Assembly (NCBI GenBank): GCA_051861445.1
Contig: JBHYCS010000006.1
Span: 1-64,000, forward strand
Length of the DNA: 64,000 bases
Reading direction: 5' to 3'
From: Parasediminibacterium sp051861445
GTDB taxonomy: Bacteria > Bacteroidota > Bacteroidia > Chitinophagales > Chitinophagaceae
This document shows positions 45,992 to 54,198 of the stretch, piece by piece. Below the pieces are notes generated by a model, which was given only the letters and a program-made list of their open reading frames with translations, did not search any database and was not told the DNA's origin. Position numbers and translations under genes: made by a program. Positions within the stretch are counted from its first letter, which is position 1; every line of letters begins with the position of its first letter.

Positions 45992-46666
45992 TTATACGAA
46001 CCAATAACCGATTAACTGACAAATAACTCCTAGAAAAAAACCACTATACACTTCAAAATAAGTATGATTGCTTACCAATAACCTACTTGTACAAACCAAA
46101 CCTGTAAGAAGTGTTACAGCGGCAATTGCTACGCCTAGTGGCGTTTGATAAAAAAATGAAGTAAGTATAATTGCTGCAAAAGCTCCACCCATTGCAATGC
46201 CATGTAAACTAATTTTTATAAAGTTGTTTGCAATTACACCCAAAGCCGTAGCAATAAAAATTCCAAAATAAAAAAACTTTAAAGCTTGTGGTTGATCGGT
46301 GAAGTTTCTACTTAAATAATACATCCACCAATAAAAAAACATGGATATAAAGTAAGGAATAATACGTTCTTTTTGAGTACGCAAAAAAATACTATCGCTA
46401 AATTTTAAACGCCATAATAAAAACACAGCAAAGGCAGGAAAAAAAGCAGTGATCCAAAACACACTAAACATTCTCATTTTTAATTGCCATTCAGTAATGC
46501 CAGCAAACTCGTAGGGAAACTGATATACCATAAACATAAATACGTATGTAGGTATAAACAGTGGATGAAAAATGTAAGAGATTATTTTAGCAGGAAGTGT
46601 TATCCAAAAGCTATAAGTTGGTGGCTGTTGCGTTGCTGCAGGTATAAAAAATTCTGGTTGTTGCAT
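45992..46666 (-). CDS. PAP2-like integral membrane protein, degenerate motifs
   Basis: 224 residues, about six membrane helices. The C-terminal part has ISLHGIAMGG and SRLLVSNHTYFEVYSGFFLG, which matches the PAP2 phosphatase motif 3, SR-x5-H-x3-D, except that the acidic residue is E. The PSGH of motif 2 is replaced by SLHG. It may be a divergent lipid phosphatase or an inactive relative. It starts 12 bp after rpoN and is probably cotranscribed with it. Confidence 0.65.
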   Translation of the reverse strand: MQQPEFFIPAATQQPPTYSFWITLPAKIISYIFHPLFIPTYVFMFMVYQFPYEFAGITEWQLKMRMFSVFWITAFFPAFAVFLLWRLKFSDSIFLRTQKERIIPYFISMFFYWWMYYLSRNFTDQPQALKFFYFGIFIATALGVIANNFIKISLHGIAMGGAFAAIILTSFFYQTPLGVAIAAVTLLTGLVCTSRLLVSNHTYFEVYSGFFLGVICQLIGYWFV

Positions 46667-46678
46667 TTGTGGGTTTGT

Positions 46679-48169
46679 TTACAATTCTTTTCTCAATCTT
46701 GCTACAGGAATGTTTAATTGTTCTCTATATTTTGCCACAGTTCTTCTTGCAATATTATATCCTTTTTCGTTCAACATATCGGTTAAAAATTCGTCGCTTA
46801 AAGGTTTGTGTTTATCTTCTGCAGCTATTAAATTGCTCAATATTTCTTTCACTTCTCTAGTACTTACTTCTTCACCACTATCGGTACTTAAACTCTCACT
46901 AAAGAAATATTTTAAACGATACGTTCCAAATTCAGTTTGTACAAATTTACTATTGGCAACACGACTAACGGTACTAATATCTAACCCTGTTTTTTCGGCA
47001 ACATCTTTTAAAATCATGGGTTTCATGTTGGTAACATCACCAGTAGAAAAAAATTCTTCTTGGTGTTTCATAATTGCCCCCATGGTTGATAGTAATGTGT
47101 TTTGCCTTTGTTGAATCATTTCTATAAACCATTTAGCACTATCAATTTTTTGTTTAATAAAGGTTACCGCTTCTTTTTGTCGCTTATCTGTTTTACTTCC
47201 ATGTTCATAAGCTTTCATCATATCTTTATAACCTTCACTAATACGTAAATCAGGAGCGTTTCTAGAGTTTAGAGTTAACTCTAATTTTCCATTATTATTT
47301 AAAATATAAAAGTCTGGAACAATATAACTTTCGGCTTTATTTATTTCACCAATATTACCACCTGGCTTTGGATTTAGTTTAATAATTTGGTGAATTACTT
47401 CTTTCAAATCATCATCTGATAAGTTTAATCCTCTTTGAATTTTCTCGTAATGTTTTTTAATAAACTCATCGTAATATTTAGTCATCACTTGAATAGCAGT
47501 AGCAACATCAATACCATCATCTAGTTTTCTTTGTAATTGCAAAAGCAAGCATTCTCTTAAATCTCTTGCTGCCACACCTGGGGGATCGAATTGTTGAATA
47601 CGCAAAATCAATTGCTCAATTTCTTTTTCTTCAACAATAATATTTTGTCTAAAAGCCAAATCATCGGCAATAGAAATTAATTCTCTTCGTAAATAACCAT
47701 CATCGTCTAAACTACCCACAATTTGTTCGGCAATTTTAAATTGGCGTTCATCCAATTCAAGCATACCCAACTGATTCAAAACCAAATCAAAAAAACTAGT
47801 CTCTAGCTTCATAGGAATGGTTTGCTTATCATCCATTTCAGGATAATTATCATCCTTCATTTTATAGTCGGCAATTTCACCATCATCATCCACAATGTAT
47901 TCGCTTACATCTAAATCTTCGTATTCATCTTCACTTCCATCTTTATCAAAATCTTCTTCTTCAATCGTTTCAAACTCGTCTTTTATTTCATCAGCAGCTT
48001 CTTTGGTATCTTCATCTTCACCCATTTCTAAAGCAGGATTTTCTTCTAATTCTTCTTTAATTCGCTCTTCTAAATTTGCCGTTGGCACTTGCAACAACTT
48101 CATCAATTGAATTTGCTGAGGCGATAATTTTTGCAACAATTTTTGTTGTAATGATTGTCCTAATGCCAT
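46679..48169 (-). CDS. rpoN: RNA polymerase sigma-54 factor
   Basis: 496 residues. Region I is Gln/Leu-rich (LGQSLQQKLLQKLSPQQIQLMKLLQ), region II is acidic (about 50-115), and region III has the core-binding domain and a helix-turn-helix (VAEKTGLDISTVSRVANSKFVQT). The RpoN box ARRTVAKYRE is at about 474-483. It directs polymerase to -24/-12 promoters and needs AAA+ activators. The PAP2-like gene follows 12 bp later. Confidence 0.97.
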   Translation of the reverse strand: MALGQSLQQKLLQKLSPQQIQLMKLLQVPTANLEERIKEELEENPALEMGEDEDTKEAADEIKDEFETIEEEDFDKDGSEDEYEDLDVSEYIVDDDGEIADYKMKDDNYPEMDDKQTIPMKLETSFFDLVLNQLGMLELDERQFKIAEQIVGSLDDDGYLRRELISIADDLAFRQNIIVEEKEIEQLILRIQQFDPPGVAARDLRECLLLQLQRKLDDGIDVATAIQVMTKYYDEFIKKHYEKIQRGLNLSDDDLKEVIHQIIKLNPKPGGNIGEINKAESYIVPDFYILNNNGKLELTLNSRNAPDLRISEGYKDMMKAYEHGSKTDKRQKEAVTFIKQKIDSAKWFIEMIQQRQNTLLSTMGAIMKHQEEFFSTGDVTNMKPMILKDVAEKTGLDISTVSRVANSKFVQTEFGTYRLKYFFSESLSTDSGEEVSTREVKEILSNLIAAEDKHKPLSDEFLTDMLNEKGYNIARRTVAKYREQLNIPVARLRKEL

Positions 48170-48220
48170 ATGTATGCGTTACTAAAAATTAAAAATAATG
48201 TAACCAGCTGTGGTAATTCT

Positions 48221-48275
48221 GTGCAACTTTTTGTTGCGTCGCACTCTTGTACGTTCGGTAATGCCATGCAGCTAT
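48221..48275. other. Small GC-rich block with hairpin upstream of rpoN
   Basis: In the AT-rich 237-bp gap between rpoN and the next gene lies GTGCAACTTTTTGTTGCGTC continuing GCAC, which folds as GTGCAAC / GTTGC-gtc-GCAC (48221-48244). The following CTCTTGTACGTTCGGTAATG is also more GC-rich than the flanks. It could be a copy of a dispersed repeat or a small structured RNA. No similar copy is seen elsewhere in the window. Confidence 0.35.
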
Positions 48276-48406
48276 GTTAAAGCATTGCAAATTTACATAC
48301 ATTAATAGCAAGCTACATCAGTAAGTTAGTAAGTTTAAAAATCTAGCATGTTTTTTGATGTGGTTTTTAATAATTGTAACATTTTTTTCACATCACTATT
48401 ATCAAA

Positions 48407-48715
48407 GTGCCTACTGTTTATTCAATCATTACCAGTAAAAATATCCATTCAAAAAAAAGGATATTGGGTATTTTGTTTATTATAAGCTTACTGTTAACGG
48501 CACAAACAAAAGCACAACTTACCTATAAACCAACATCTATTGATAGTTTAAAACAGTTGCCTCTAAAAACCATCGCTGCTAATTATTACAGTAGCCAATT
48601 AGGCTTGATGTGTAAAAAAGAATTACAATTAGAAAAAGCAATAAAATTGCCCTTAAGAATACGCTTGGGCAGCGTAGAACAAGTTGACAAATTGGAAGGA
48701 AAAAAACGCCATTAA
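48407..48715 (+). CDS. Small exported protein, conserved but uncharacterised
   Basis: 102 residues. A basic N-terminus and hydrophobic helix (ILGILFIISLLLTAQTKAQ) form a signal peptide ending near residue 37. The mature part has the phrase LGLMCKKELQLEKAIKLPLRIRLGSVEQVDKLEGK, a pattern I recall from short exported proteins in Chitinophagaceae-type genomes. No function is assigned. Its stop overlaps the stop of the convergent gene by 4 bp. The start could be a later in-frame codon, as the first 15 residues are weak. Confidence 0.65.
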   Translation: MPTVYSIITSKNIHSKKRILGILFIISLLLTAQTKAQLTYKPTSIDSLKQLPLKTIAANYYSSQLGLMCKKELQLEKAIKLPLRIRLGSVEQVDKLEGKKRH

Positions 48716-49176
48716 GCCGTAATGGTATTTTTATACACCAACTTTGTATTGGTTTTTTGAGCTGTGGTTACAATAAATTCTATAATTGATTTTTTATCTG
48801 CATCAGAAGCTATAGAATGCAACGATAAATGTTTGCTAAAACTGCTTTGTGTGTAAAAAATAAAACCATCATCTTCCCTTTTTATCCAAGCAATGTCTTT
48901 CCATAAAATAGATTCTACTGCCACACTGTTTTGCAACAACCAACTCATTTTATCTTCATTCAACTGAACAAATGGATGTTTGGGTTTGATTTTATTTCCC
49001 AATAAAAGCAGAAATAATAAAATTGTAGGAAGTATAACTGTTATCCATAAAAAGGATGAATTATAGGAAAAATAATATATTAATCCAACTGTAATACATA
49101 TTGGATAAAAAACTAACAAGACCCTATTTATCTTGTATCGAATGCTCTTTTTTGCAGTTAGTTTAAAAACAGGCAT
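48712..49176 (-). CDS. Small membrane protein with PH-like C-terminal domain, uncharacterised
   Basis: 154 residues. Two adjacent membrane helices (about 18-37 and 43-60) are followed by a soluble part with PFVQLNEDKMSWLLQNSVAVESILWKDIAWIKREDDGFIFYTQ. That part resembles bacterial PH-like or YcxB-type domains behind a two-helix hairpin. No pathway can be assigned. The last 4 bp overlap the convergent small exported protein gene. Confidence 0.6.
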   Translation of the reverse strand: MPVFKLTAKKSIRYKINRVLLVFYPICITVGLIYYFSYNSSFLWITVILPTILLFLLLLGNKIKPKHPFVQLNEDKMSWLLQNSVAVESILWKDIAWIKREDDGFIFYTQSSFSKHLSLHSIASDADKKSIIEFIVTTAQKTNTKLVYKNTITA

Positions 49177-49187
49177 TCACAAATATA

Positions 49188-49228
49188 AAAAAAGAGACAA
49201 TCAAAAAAATTAAATTTGTCTCTTTTTT
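49188..49228 (-). terminator. Terminator downstream of the KdnA-like gene
   Basis: GAGACAA (49194-49200) pairs with TTGTCTC (49216-49222), extended by six A/T pairs, with a 15-nt loop. A/T runs on both sides suit either direction; the gene ending at 49278 on the minus strand is the likely client. Confidence 0.7.
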
Positions 49229-49277
49229 ATTATATGATAAAAAATTTGTTAAATATTTTTACAATCGAAAAATAGGT

Positions 49278-50495
49278 TTAAGCGGTAATAGTAGCATTTG
49301 AAAGTACTTTTTCTATGGCTTCTACCATTCTTTTTCCCTTTTCATGAATTTGTTCTTCTGTCCAACTCAAACTAATTGCCGTAGAAATACAACGACTCAT
49401 CACCGCATCGCTAACACTAAAATCTTGGTGTTTTAATTGGGTTAACGCATTTTTTTGAGCCTCACTAATATTGTTGAGTGTAGTAGCATTGTGCAAATGT
49501 TGCCATTTACGAATGTAATGCCAATTGTTATCGTACCAATAAAAACTACCTGCAAGAATACCTTGAGCTTTCATTTCTGCAACAGCTGCTTTGGTTAAAC
49601 TTTCAGTAGGCAAAAACCAACTTAAAAAAGCAAAATTATCGCCGGCTTCATCTGGTACAACTCTAAAAGTGATGGCTGGAATTTGTTCAAGATAACCTCT
49701 TAAAAGTTGATTGTTCTTTTTCTGAATAGCTAAAATATTTTGCAACTTTTCTATCTGTGCTAAACCAATAGCAGCATGCAATTCACTAATTCTAAAATTA
49801 TAACCAATAAACGGATGTAAATCTGCACCTCTATCTACACCTTTATGATCGTGACCATGATCGGTATAGCCATCGCATTTTTCGTACACATCTTTATCGT
49901 TTGTCATTACTACACCACCTTCACCACAAGTAATTGTTTTTACAAAATCGAAGCTAAACGTACCTGCATGTCCAATAGTACCTAACATTTTTCCTTTATA
50001 ACTTCCACCAATACTTTGACAAGCGTCTTCTAATAAGATGAGGTTGTGTTCTTTACAAATTTCAACCAACGCATCCATATCGGCCATGCTTCCACACATG
50101 TGCACAGGCATTATACATTTTGTAGCAGGTGTAATGGCAGCTTTAACAGCTTCAGGATTTAAGGTTAAAGTTTCATCTACATCTACCAAAACCGGTATTG
50201 CACCCACACTTAATACAGCTTCGAAACTTGCAACAAACGTAAAACTTGGCATAATTACTTCGTCGCCTACACCAATATTTAAAGCACTCATTGCTGTTGT
50301 AAGAGCAGCAGTGCCACTACTTGTTAGCTGTGCATATTTGCAACCAAAAACCTCTGTAATTTTTTGTTCTAATTCATTAGCTTTCCATATTCCTTTACGT
50401 GGACCATCAAATCCATAACGCATGAGAATACCCGTTTCCATCACATCGTTAATATGCTTTCTTTCTTCCGCACCAAAAAGTTCAAAACCTGGCAT
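49278..50495 (-). CDS. DegT/DnrJ/EryC1 aminotransferase, KdnA-like (8-amino-Kdo synthesis)
   Basis: 405 residues. The start MPGFELFGAEERKHINDVME and the segments GILMRYGFDG, LTSSGTAALTTAMSA, PVHMCGSMADMDAL, LLEDACQSIGGSYKGK and FYWYDNNWHYIRKWQHL match my memory of Shewanella KdnA better than other sugar aminotransferases. K186 in FSFDFVKTITCGEGG binds PLP. KdnA converts the 8-oxo form of Kdo to 8-amino-Kdo for lipopolysaccharide. The partner dehydrogenase KdnB is not adjacent, so the assignment rests on sequence alone. A general nucleotide-sugar aminotransferase is the alternative. Confidence 0.75.
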   Translation of the reverse strand: MPGFELFGAEERKHINDVMETGILMRYGFDGPRKGIWKANELEQKITEVFGCKYAQLTSSGTAALTTAMSALNIGVGDEVIMPSFTFVASFEAVLSVGAIPVLVDVDETLTLNPEAVKAAITPATKCIMPVHMCGSMADMDALVEICKEHNLILLEDACQSIGGSYKGKMLGTIGHAGTFSFDFVKTITCGEGGVVMTNDKDVYEKCDGYTDHGHDHKGVDRGADLHPFIGYNFRISELHAAIGLAQIEKLQNILAIQKKNNQLLRGYLEQIPAITFRVVPDEAGDNFAFLSWFLPTESLTKAAVAEMKAQGILAGSFYWYDNNWHYIRKWQHLHNATTLNNISEAQKNALTQLKHQDFSVSDAVMSRCISTAISLSWTEEQIHEKGKRMVEAIEKVLSNATITA

Positions 50496-50581
50496 ATACT
50501 TAATTTTTTATAATTTTAAAAAACGAATTCAAAAGTAAAAGTAGCGTATAATTTATGTAGTATATCTTTTGTTAAAGAATT

Positions 50582-50881
50582 TTAAGAACCTATTTCAGAG
50601 GTTAAAACTCGATCAATCTGTCCTTCAATTAAAGCAATTCTTTCAGCAGCGTCTTTCATTTGTACCATATTTGATTCGTATTTGGTTTGTTCTGTTGCCA
50701 ACCAAATAAGCACCATACTAATATAATCTTGAATGTCTTTACCAGCAAAAGCGGTTTTGAATTCTACAATTTTTTCGTTAATGAGTTTTACGGTTTTTCG
50801 TACCACTTCTTCATCTTCTGCTTTAAGCTTTAATCGATACGTTCTATCGGCAATAACAATATTTACAGGTATTAATTCCAT
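50582..50881 (-). CDS. zapA: Cell division protein ZapA
   Basis: 99 residues. It begins with the FtsZ-binding beta-hairpin (LIPVNIVIADRTYRLKL) and helix, followed by the coiled coil (VRKTVKLINEKIVEF, KDAAERIALIEGQIDRVL). ZapA crosslinks FtsZ protofilaments at midcell. It is third in pheT - zapB-like - zapA on the minus strand, 30 bp after the coiled-coil gene. This order is common in Bacteroidetes. Confidence 0.9.
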   Translation of the reverse strand: MELIPVNIVIADRTYRLKLKAEDEEVVRKTVKLINEKIVEFKTAFAGKDIQDYISMVLIWLATEQTKYESNMVQMKDAAERIALIEGQIDRVLTSEIGS

Positions 50882-50911
50882 TACATAAAAATTTAGTACA
50901 CAACAAAAACA

Positions 50912-51199
50912 CTAATCGTTTAATAAACTCAAACATTTATCTATTTCTTTTAAATAAATGTTGATTCGCTTTTCTAAAACAAGCTTTTCTTCTTCGTTAA
51001 ATGCAGCTTTACCTAATTTTAAAACATCTATTTGTTGTTGTATAGCTTGTAAATGCTCGTTTTTTTCTTGTAGTTGTGTATTTGTTTTTTCTAGTTCTTT
51101 TTTTAGTTGAACATGCTCTCTCTGCAACTGCTGGTAATTTTTAATCAGCAATTGTAGCTTTTGTTGTAATTGTACTAATTGATTATTAATGTCGCTCAT
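50912..51199 (-). CDS. ZapB-like short coiled-coil protein
   Basis: 95 residues, almost entirely a Gln/Leu/Lys heptad coiled coil (QLVQLQQKLQLLIKNYQQLQ, KNEHLQAIQQQIDVLK), with a short conserved end EEKLVLEKRINIYLKEIDKCLSLLND. It is encoded between pheT and zapA, in the place where Bacteroidetes carry a ZapB-like partner of ZapA. The division role is inferred from context and shape. Confidence 0.75.
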   Translation of the reverse strand: MSDINNQLVQLQQKLQLLIKNYQQLQREHVQLKKELEKTNTQLQEKNEHLQAIQQQIDVLKLGKAAFNEEEKLVLEKRINIYLKEIDKCLSLLND

Positions 51200-51264
51200 T
51201 CAACTAAAAATTAAACGATTAAACTTGCTAAATTGTTTTGTTTGTGCTATTCTATTTACTTTAA

Positions 51265-53703
51265 TCATCGTCTAATTTCAGCACCAACATTTTTTTCAAA
51301 AGCAACAATTAGCTGTTGCATCATTGCATCTACCTCTTTATCTACCAATGTTTTTTCTTCATCTAAAAAAGTAAAATTAATTGCCATCGATTTTTTATCT
51401 GCTCCTAGTTTTTCACTTTCAAACACATCAAACAAACGTATAGATTGTAGTTTCTTCAGTTTCAGTTGCTGTACCGTTTTTTCAATAGCATCAAACGTAA
51501 TTTGCTTATTTACAATTAAAGCCAAATCTCTTTGTACAGCAGGAAATTTAGATACTTCTTTATAGGTAATTTTTTGTGCAGCAACAAGCTCAGCAAGCTT
51601 ATTATATGCAACATCAATAAAGTAAACTGGTTGTTTAATATCAAATGCCTTTAGCTTATTGGATTGCACTTGTGTTACTGTTGCAACAACGGTTTGATTA
51701 CTTGTTATTTGCAGCTCATCATTTTCTAATAATTGCATTTGAACCGACGTTAATCCAGCTAGCTTTACAATTGCAGCAGCCAATCCTTTTGCTCTGTAAA
51801 AATCAAAAGACTTTGCTTTTTCTTTCCAATGATCTTCTTGGTGGTTTCCTGTAATGTATAGGGCTAAATGTTCTTCTTCAGCATAATTTCCAACGGCTGT
51901 TGTGTGATAGGTTTTCCCAAATTCAAACAGTTGCAAATTGGTATTTTTTCTATTGCTATTATATGCTATACATTCTAATCCTGTTTCTAAAATAGAAGGA
52001 CGAAGCACATCTAATTCTACACTTAAATTATTCACCATTTTTACAGTGTTTACCAATGTAGCTTCATCAAAATAATTGCTATTGGTAATAGAATTTGTAA
52101 AAATTTCATTGAAACCTAAACCCACTAAATAATTGGCTATTTTATCTTTCAACACATCTTTAATACCCAATGTATCTATTGCTGGACTAATTGTAATAGA
52201 AGTAGGAATAGCAATATTATCTAACCCATCAATACGCACAATCTCTTCTACAATGTCTGCTGGCAAACTAATGTCAGGTTTGTTAAATGGTACGGCAACT
52301 TTTAATTCATCAATACCTTCTTTTAATACTTCAAAACCAAGTGCTGTCAATATTTTTTTCACAGCATCAGGATGATAGTTTTTACCACTGAGCTTTTTGA
52401 TGTAATGATATTTTACACTAACCTCTGTTTTTTCTTTTACGGTAGGATATACATCTACAATATCGCTACTAATTTCTCCACCTGCTATTTCTTTGATTAA
52501 TAAAGCCGCTCTTTTTAGTACTTGAACAGTGTTAGAAATATCTACCCCTTTCTCAAATCTTGTAGCGGCATCTGTTCTTAATCCATGTGCTAAAGATGTT
52601 TTTCGAATGCTTGTAGCTTCAAAACAAGCACTTTCTAAAAAAATGTTTTTTGTGGTTTGTTTTACGCCACTTGTAGCTCCACCAAATACGCCTGCAATAC
52701 ACATGGGTTCAGCATTTCCATTGCAAATCAATAAATCAGAAGCAAGCAATTTTCTTTCTTTTTCATCAAGTGTAACAAAAGATGTTCCTGCTGCTACATT
52801 TTTAACAATTACGTGTTGATTGATAATGGCATCAGCATCAAATGCATGTAGCGGTTGCCCTGTTTCGTGTAAAATAAAATTGGTAATATCTACAATATTG
52901 TTAATCGGTCGTTGACCAATAGCAATCAATTTATCTTTTAACCATTTTGGCGATTCTTGAACCGTTACACCACTGATAGACACACCACTATATCTTAAAC
53001 AAGCGTCTTTGTTTTCTACTGTTACGTTAATATTTAATTGTTGATTATCTACTTTAAAACTGTTGTTAAATGGCTGTTTTACTTTTGCATCTTTATTGTA
53101 ATGATGGGTTAAATAAGCACAAACATCTTTTGCAACACCTAAATGGCTCATTGCATCCATTCTGTTTGGCGTTAATCCAATTTCATAAATAAAATCGGTA
53201 TAAGGTTTAAAAAAGTCTACGGCTGCAGTTCCTATAGCAACTGTTTCATCTAATACCAAAATACCATCATGGTTAGCACCGATTCCAATTTCGTCTTCGG
53301 CACAAATCATCCCATAACTTTCAACACCTCTAATTTTAGCAACTTTCATAGTGATAGGTTCACCTACAGTTGGATAAATTGTAGTTCCTACAGTTGCTAC
53401 AACTACATGTTGACCAACAGCTACGTTAGCAGCACCACATACAATTTGTAAAGCAGCTTCTTTACCAATATCTACGGTTGTAATTTTTAATTTATCGGCA
53501 TTTGGGTGTTGTTCACAAGTTAAAACCTTACCAATTACCAAACCTTGTAAGCCACCTTTAATACTTTCATAACGCTCTAAATTCTCTACTTCTAAACCAA
53601 TAGCGGTTAAAATCTTTGATAATTTTTCAGGATCAATTGTTTCAGTTAATCCAGCTTGAGTAGCAGGTAAATATTCAACCAGCCAATTATAACTAATAGT
53701 CAT
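51265..53703 (-). CDS. pheT: Phenylalanyl-tRNA synthetase beta subunit
   Basis: 812 residues from the ATG at 53703 (MTISYNWLVEYLP); a TTG nine bases upstream is less likely. An N-terminal tRNA-binding EMAP-like domain (about 43-150) includes GKVLTCEQHPNADKLKITTVD. The B3/B4 editing domain, B5 domain, inactive synthetase-like core and C-terminal anticodon-binding FDX-ACB domain (from about 720, KEVSKFPAVQRDLALIVNK) follow. It works with PheS, not in this window, to charge tRNA-Phe and edit mischarged Tyr. First gene of the pheT-zapB-zapA unit. Confidence 0.96.
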   Translation of the reverse strand: MTISYNWLVEYLPATQAGLTETIDPEKLSKILTAIGLEVENLERYESIKGGLQGLVIGKVLTCEQHPNADKLKITTVDIGKEAALQIVCGAANVAVGQHVVVATVGTTIYPTVGEPITMKVAKIRGVESYGMICAEDEIGIGANHDGILVLDETVAIGTAAVDFFKPYTDFIYEIGLTPNRMDAMSHLGVAKDVCAYLTHHYNKDAKVKQPFNNSFKVDNQQLNINVTVENKDACLRYSGVSISGVTVQESPKWLKDKLIAIGQRPINNIVDITNFILHETGQPLHAFDADAIINQHVIVKNVAAGTSFVTLDEKERKLLASDLLICNGNAEPMCIAGVFGGATSGVKQTTKNIFLESACFEATSIRKTSLAHGLRTDAATRFEKGVDISNTVQVLKRAALLIKEIAGGEISSDIVDVYPTVKEKTEVSVKYHYIKKLSGKNYHPDAVKKILTALGFEVLKEGIDELKVAVPFNKPDISLPADIVEEIVRIDGLDNIAIPTSITISPAIDTLGIKDVLKDKIANYLVGLGFNEIFTNSITNSNYFDEATLVNTVKMVNNLSVELDVLRPSILETGLECIAYNSNRKNTNLQLFEFGKTYHTTAVGNYAEEEHLALYITGNHQEDHWKEKAKSFDFYRAKGLAAAIVKLAGLTSVQMQLLENDELQITSNQTVVATVTQVQSNKLKAFDIKQPVYFIDVAYNKLAELVAAQKITYKEVSKFPAVQRDLALIVNKQITFDAIEKTVQQLKLKKLQSIRLFDVFESEKLGADKKSMAINFTFLDEEKTLVDKEVDAMMQQLIVAFEKNVGAEIRR

Positions 53704-54198
53704 TGCTTTCAATTAATGGATTGCAAATATATTAGTTTGAATTTGGCTTTTGGTAAGTGATGCCATTTAGTGTTTAAAATTGATTGAAATGCTGTACAAA
53801 TAAAGATTTTTAAACAATTGAGAAGTGAAAAAACAAGAAATAGCTTGATAATACATTTTTTCAAAAATCAGGTGTTTTTACCTATTTATTTCCTTCAATC
53901 AGTTACACCAATGTTTGTTCGAAAACAAATTTTTTTCAAAAATCTTTGTACACAGCTTTATGTGAAGTACTCTGTGTAAAAAGCGTACAACTTTTATTTT
54001 ATGTGCATAACCACATGTTTTTATGTGAATATACTTGTTTAACTTGTGTAAATACGGTGAATGGGCTGTGTATTAAAAATGACTTAGAAAAATTTTTAGT
54101 TGCCAAAATGTTACTGCATATTCGCCATCCGATAACAATTTGGTAACAATTGTTCGGTAATAGGTAATTACTAAAAAACAGAAGGGGGCAAGCAAAAA
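53704..54198. promoter_or_regulatory. Divergent AT-rich region between pheT and dnaB with DnaA-box-like sites
   Basis: 495 bp with no credible gene. Between 53946 and 54075 there is one exact DnaA-type box, TTATGCACA (complement of 54002-54010), and three sites one base from TTATACACA: 53946-53954 (+), 53973-53981 (-) and 54067-54075 (-). A two-mismatch site is at 54045-54053 (-). Another repeat, ACAATTTGGTAACAATTG, lies near 54137-54154. The region also holds both promoters. Confidence 0.4.

Noticed and set aside
50496..50581. 6S RNA gene beside zapA, as in E. coli
   Set aside because: The gap is only 86 bp and I see no long bulged stem.
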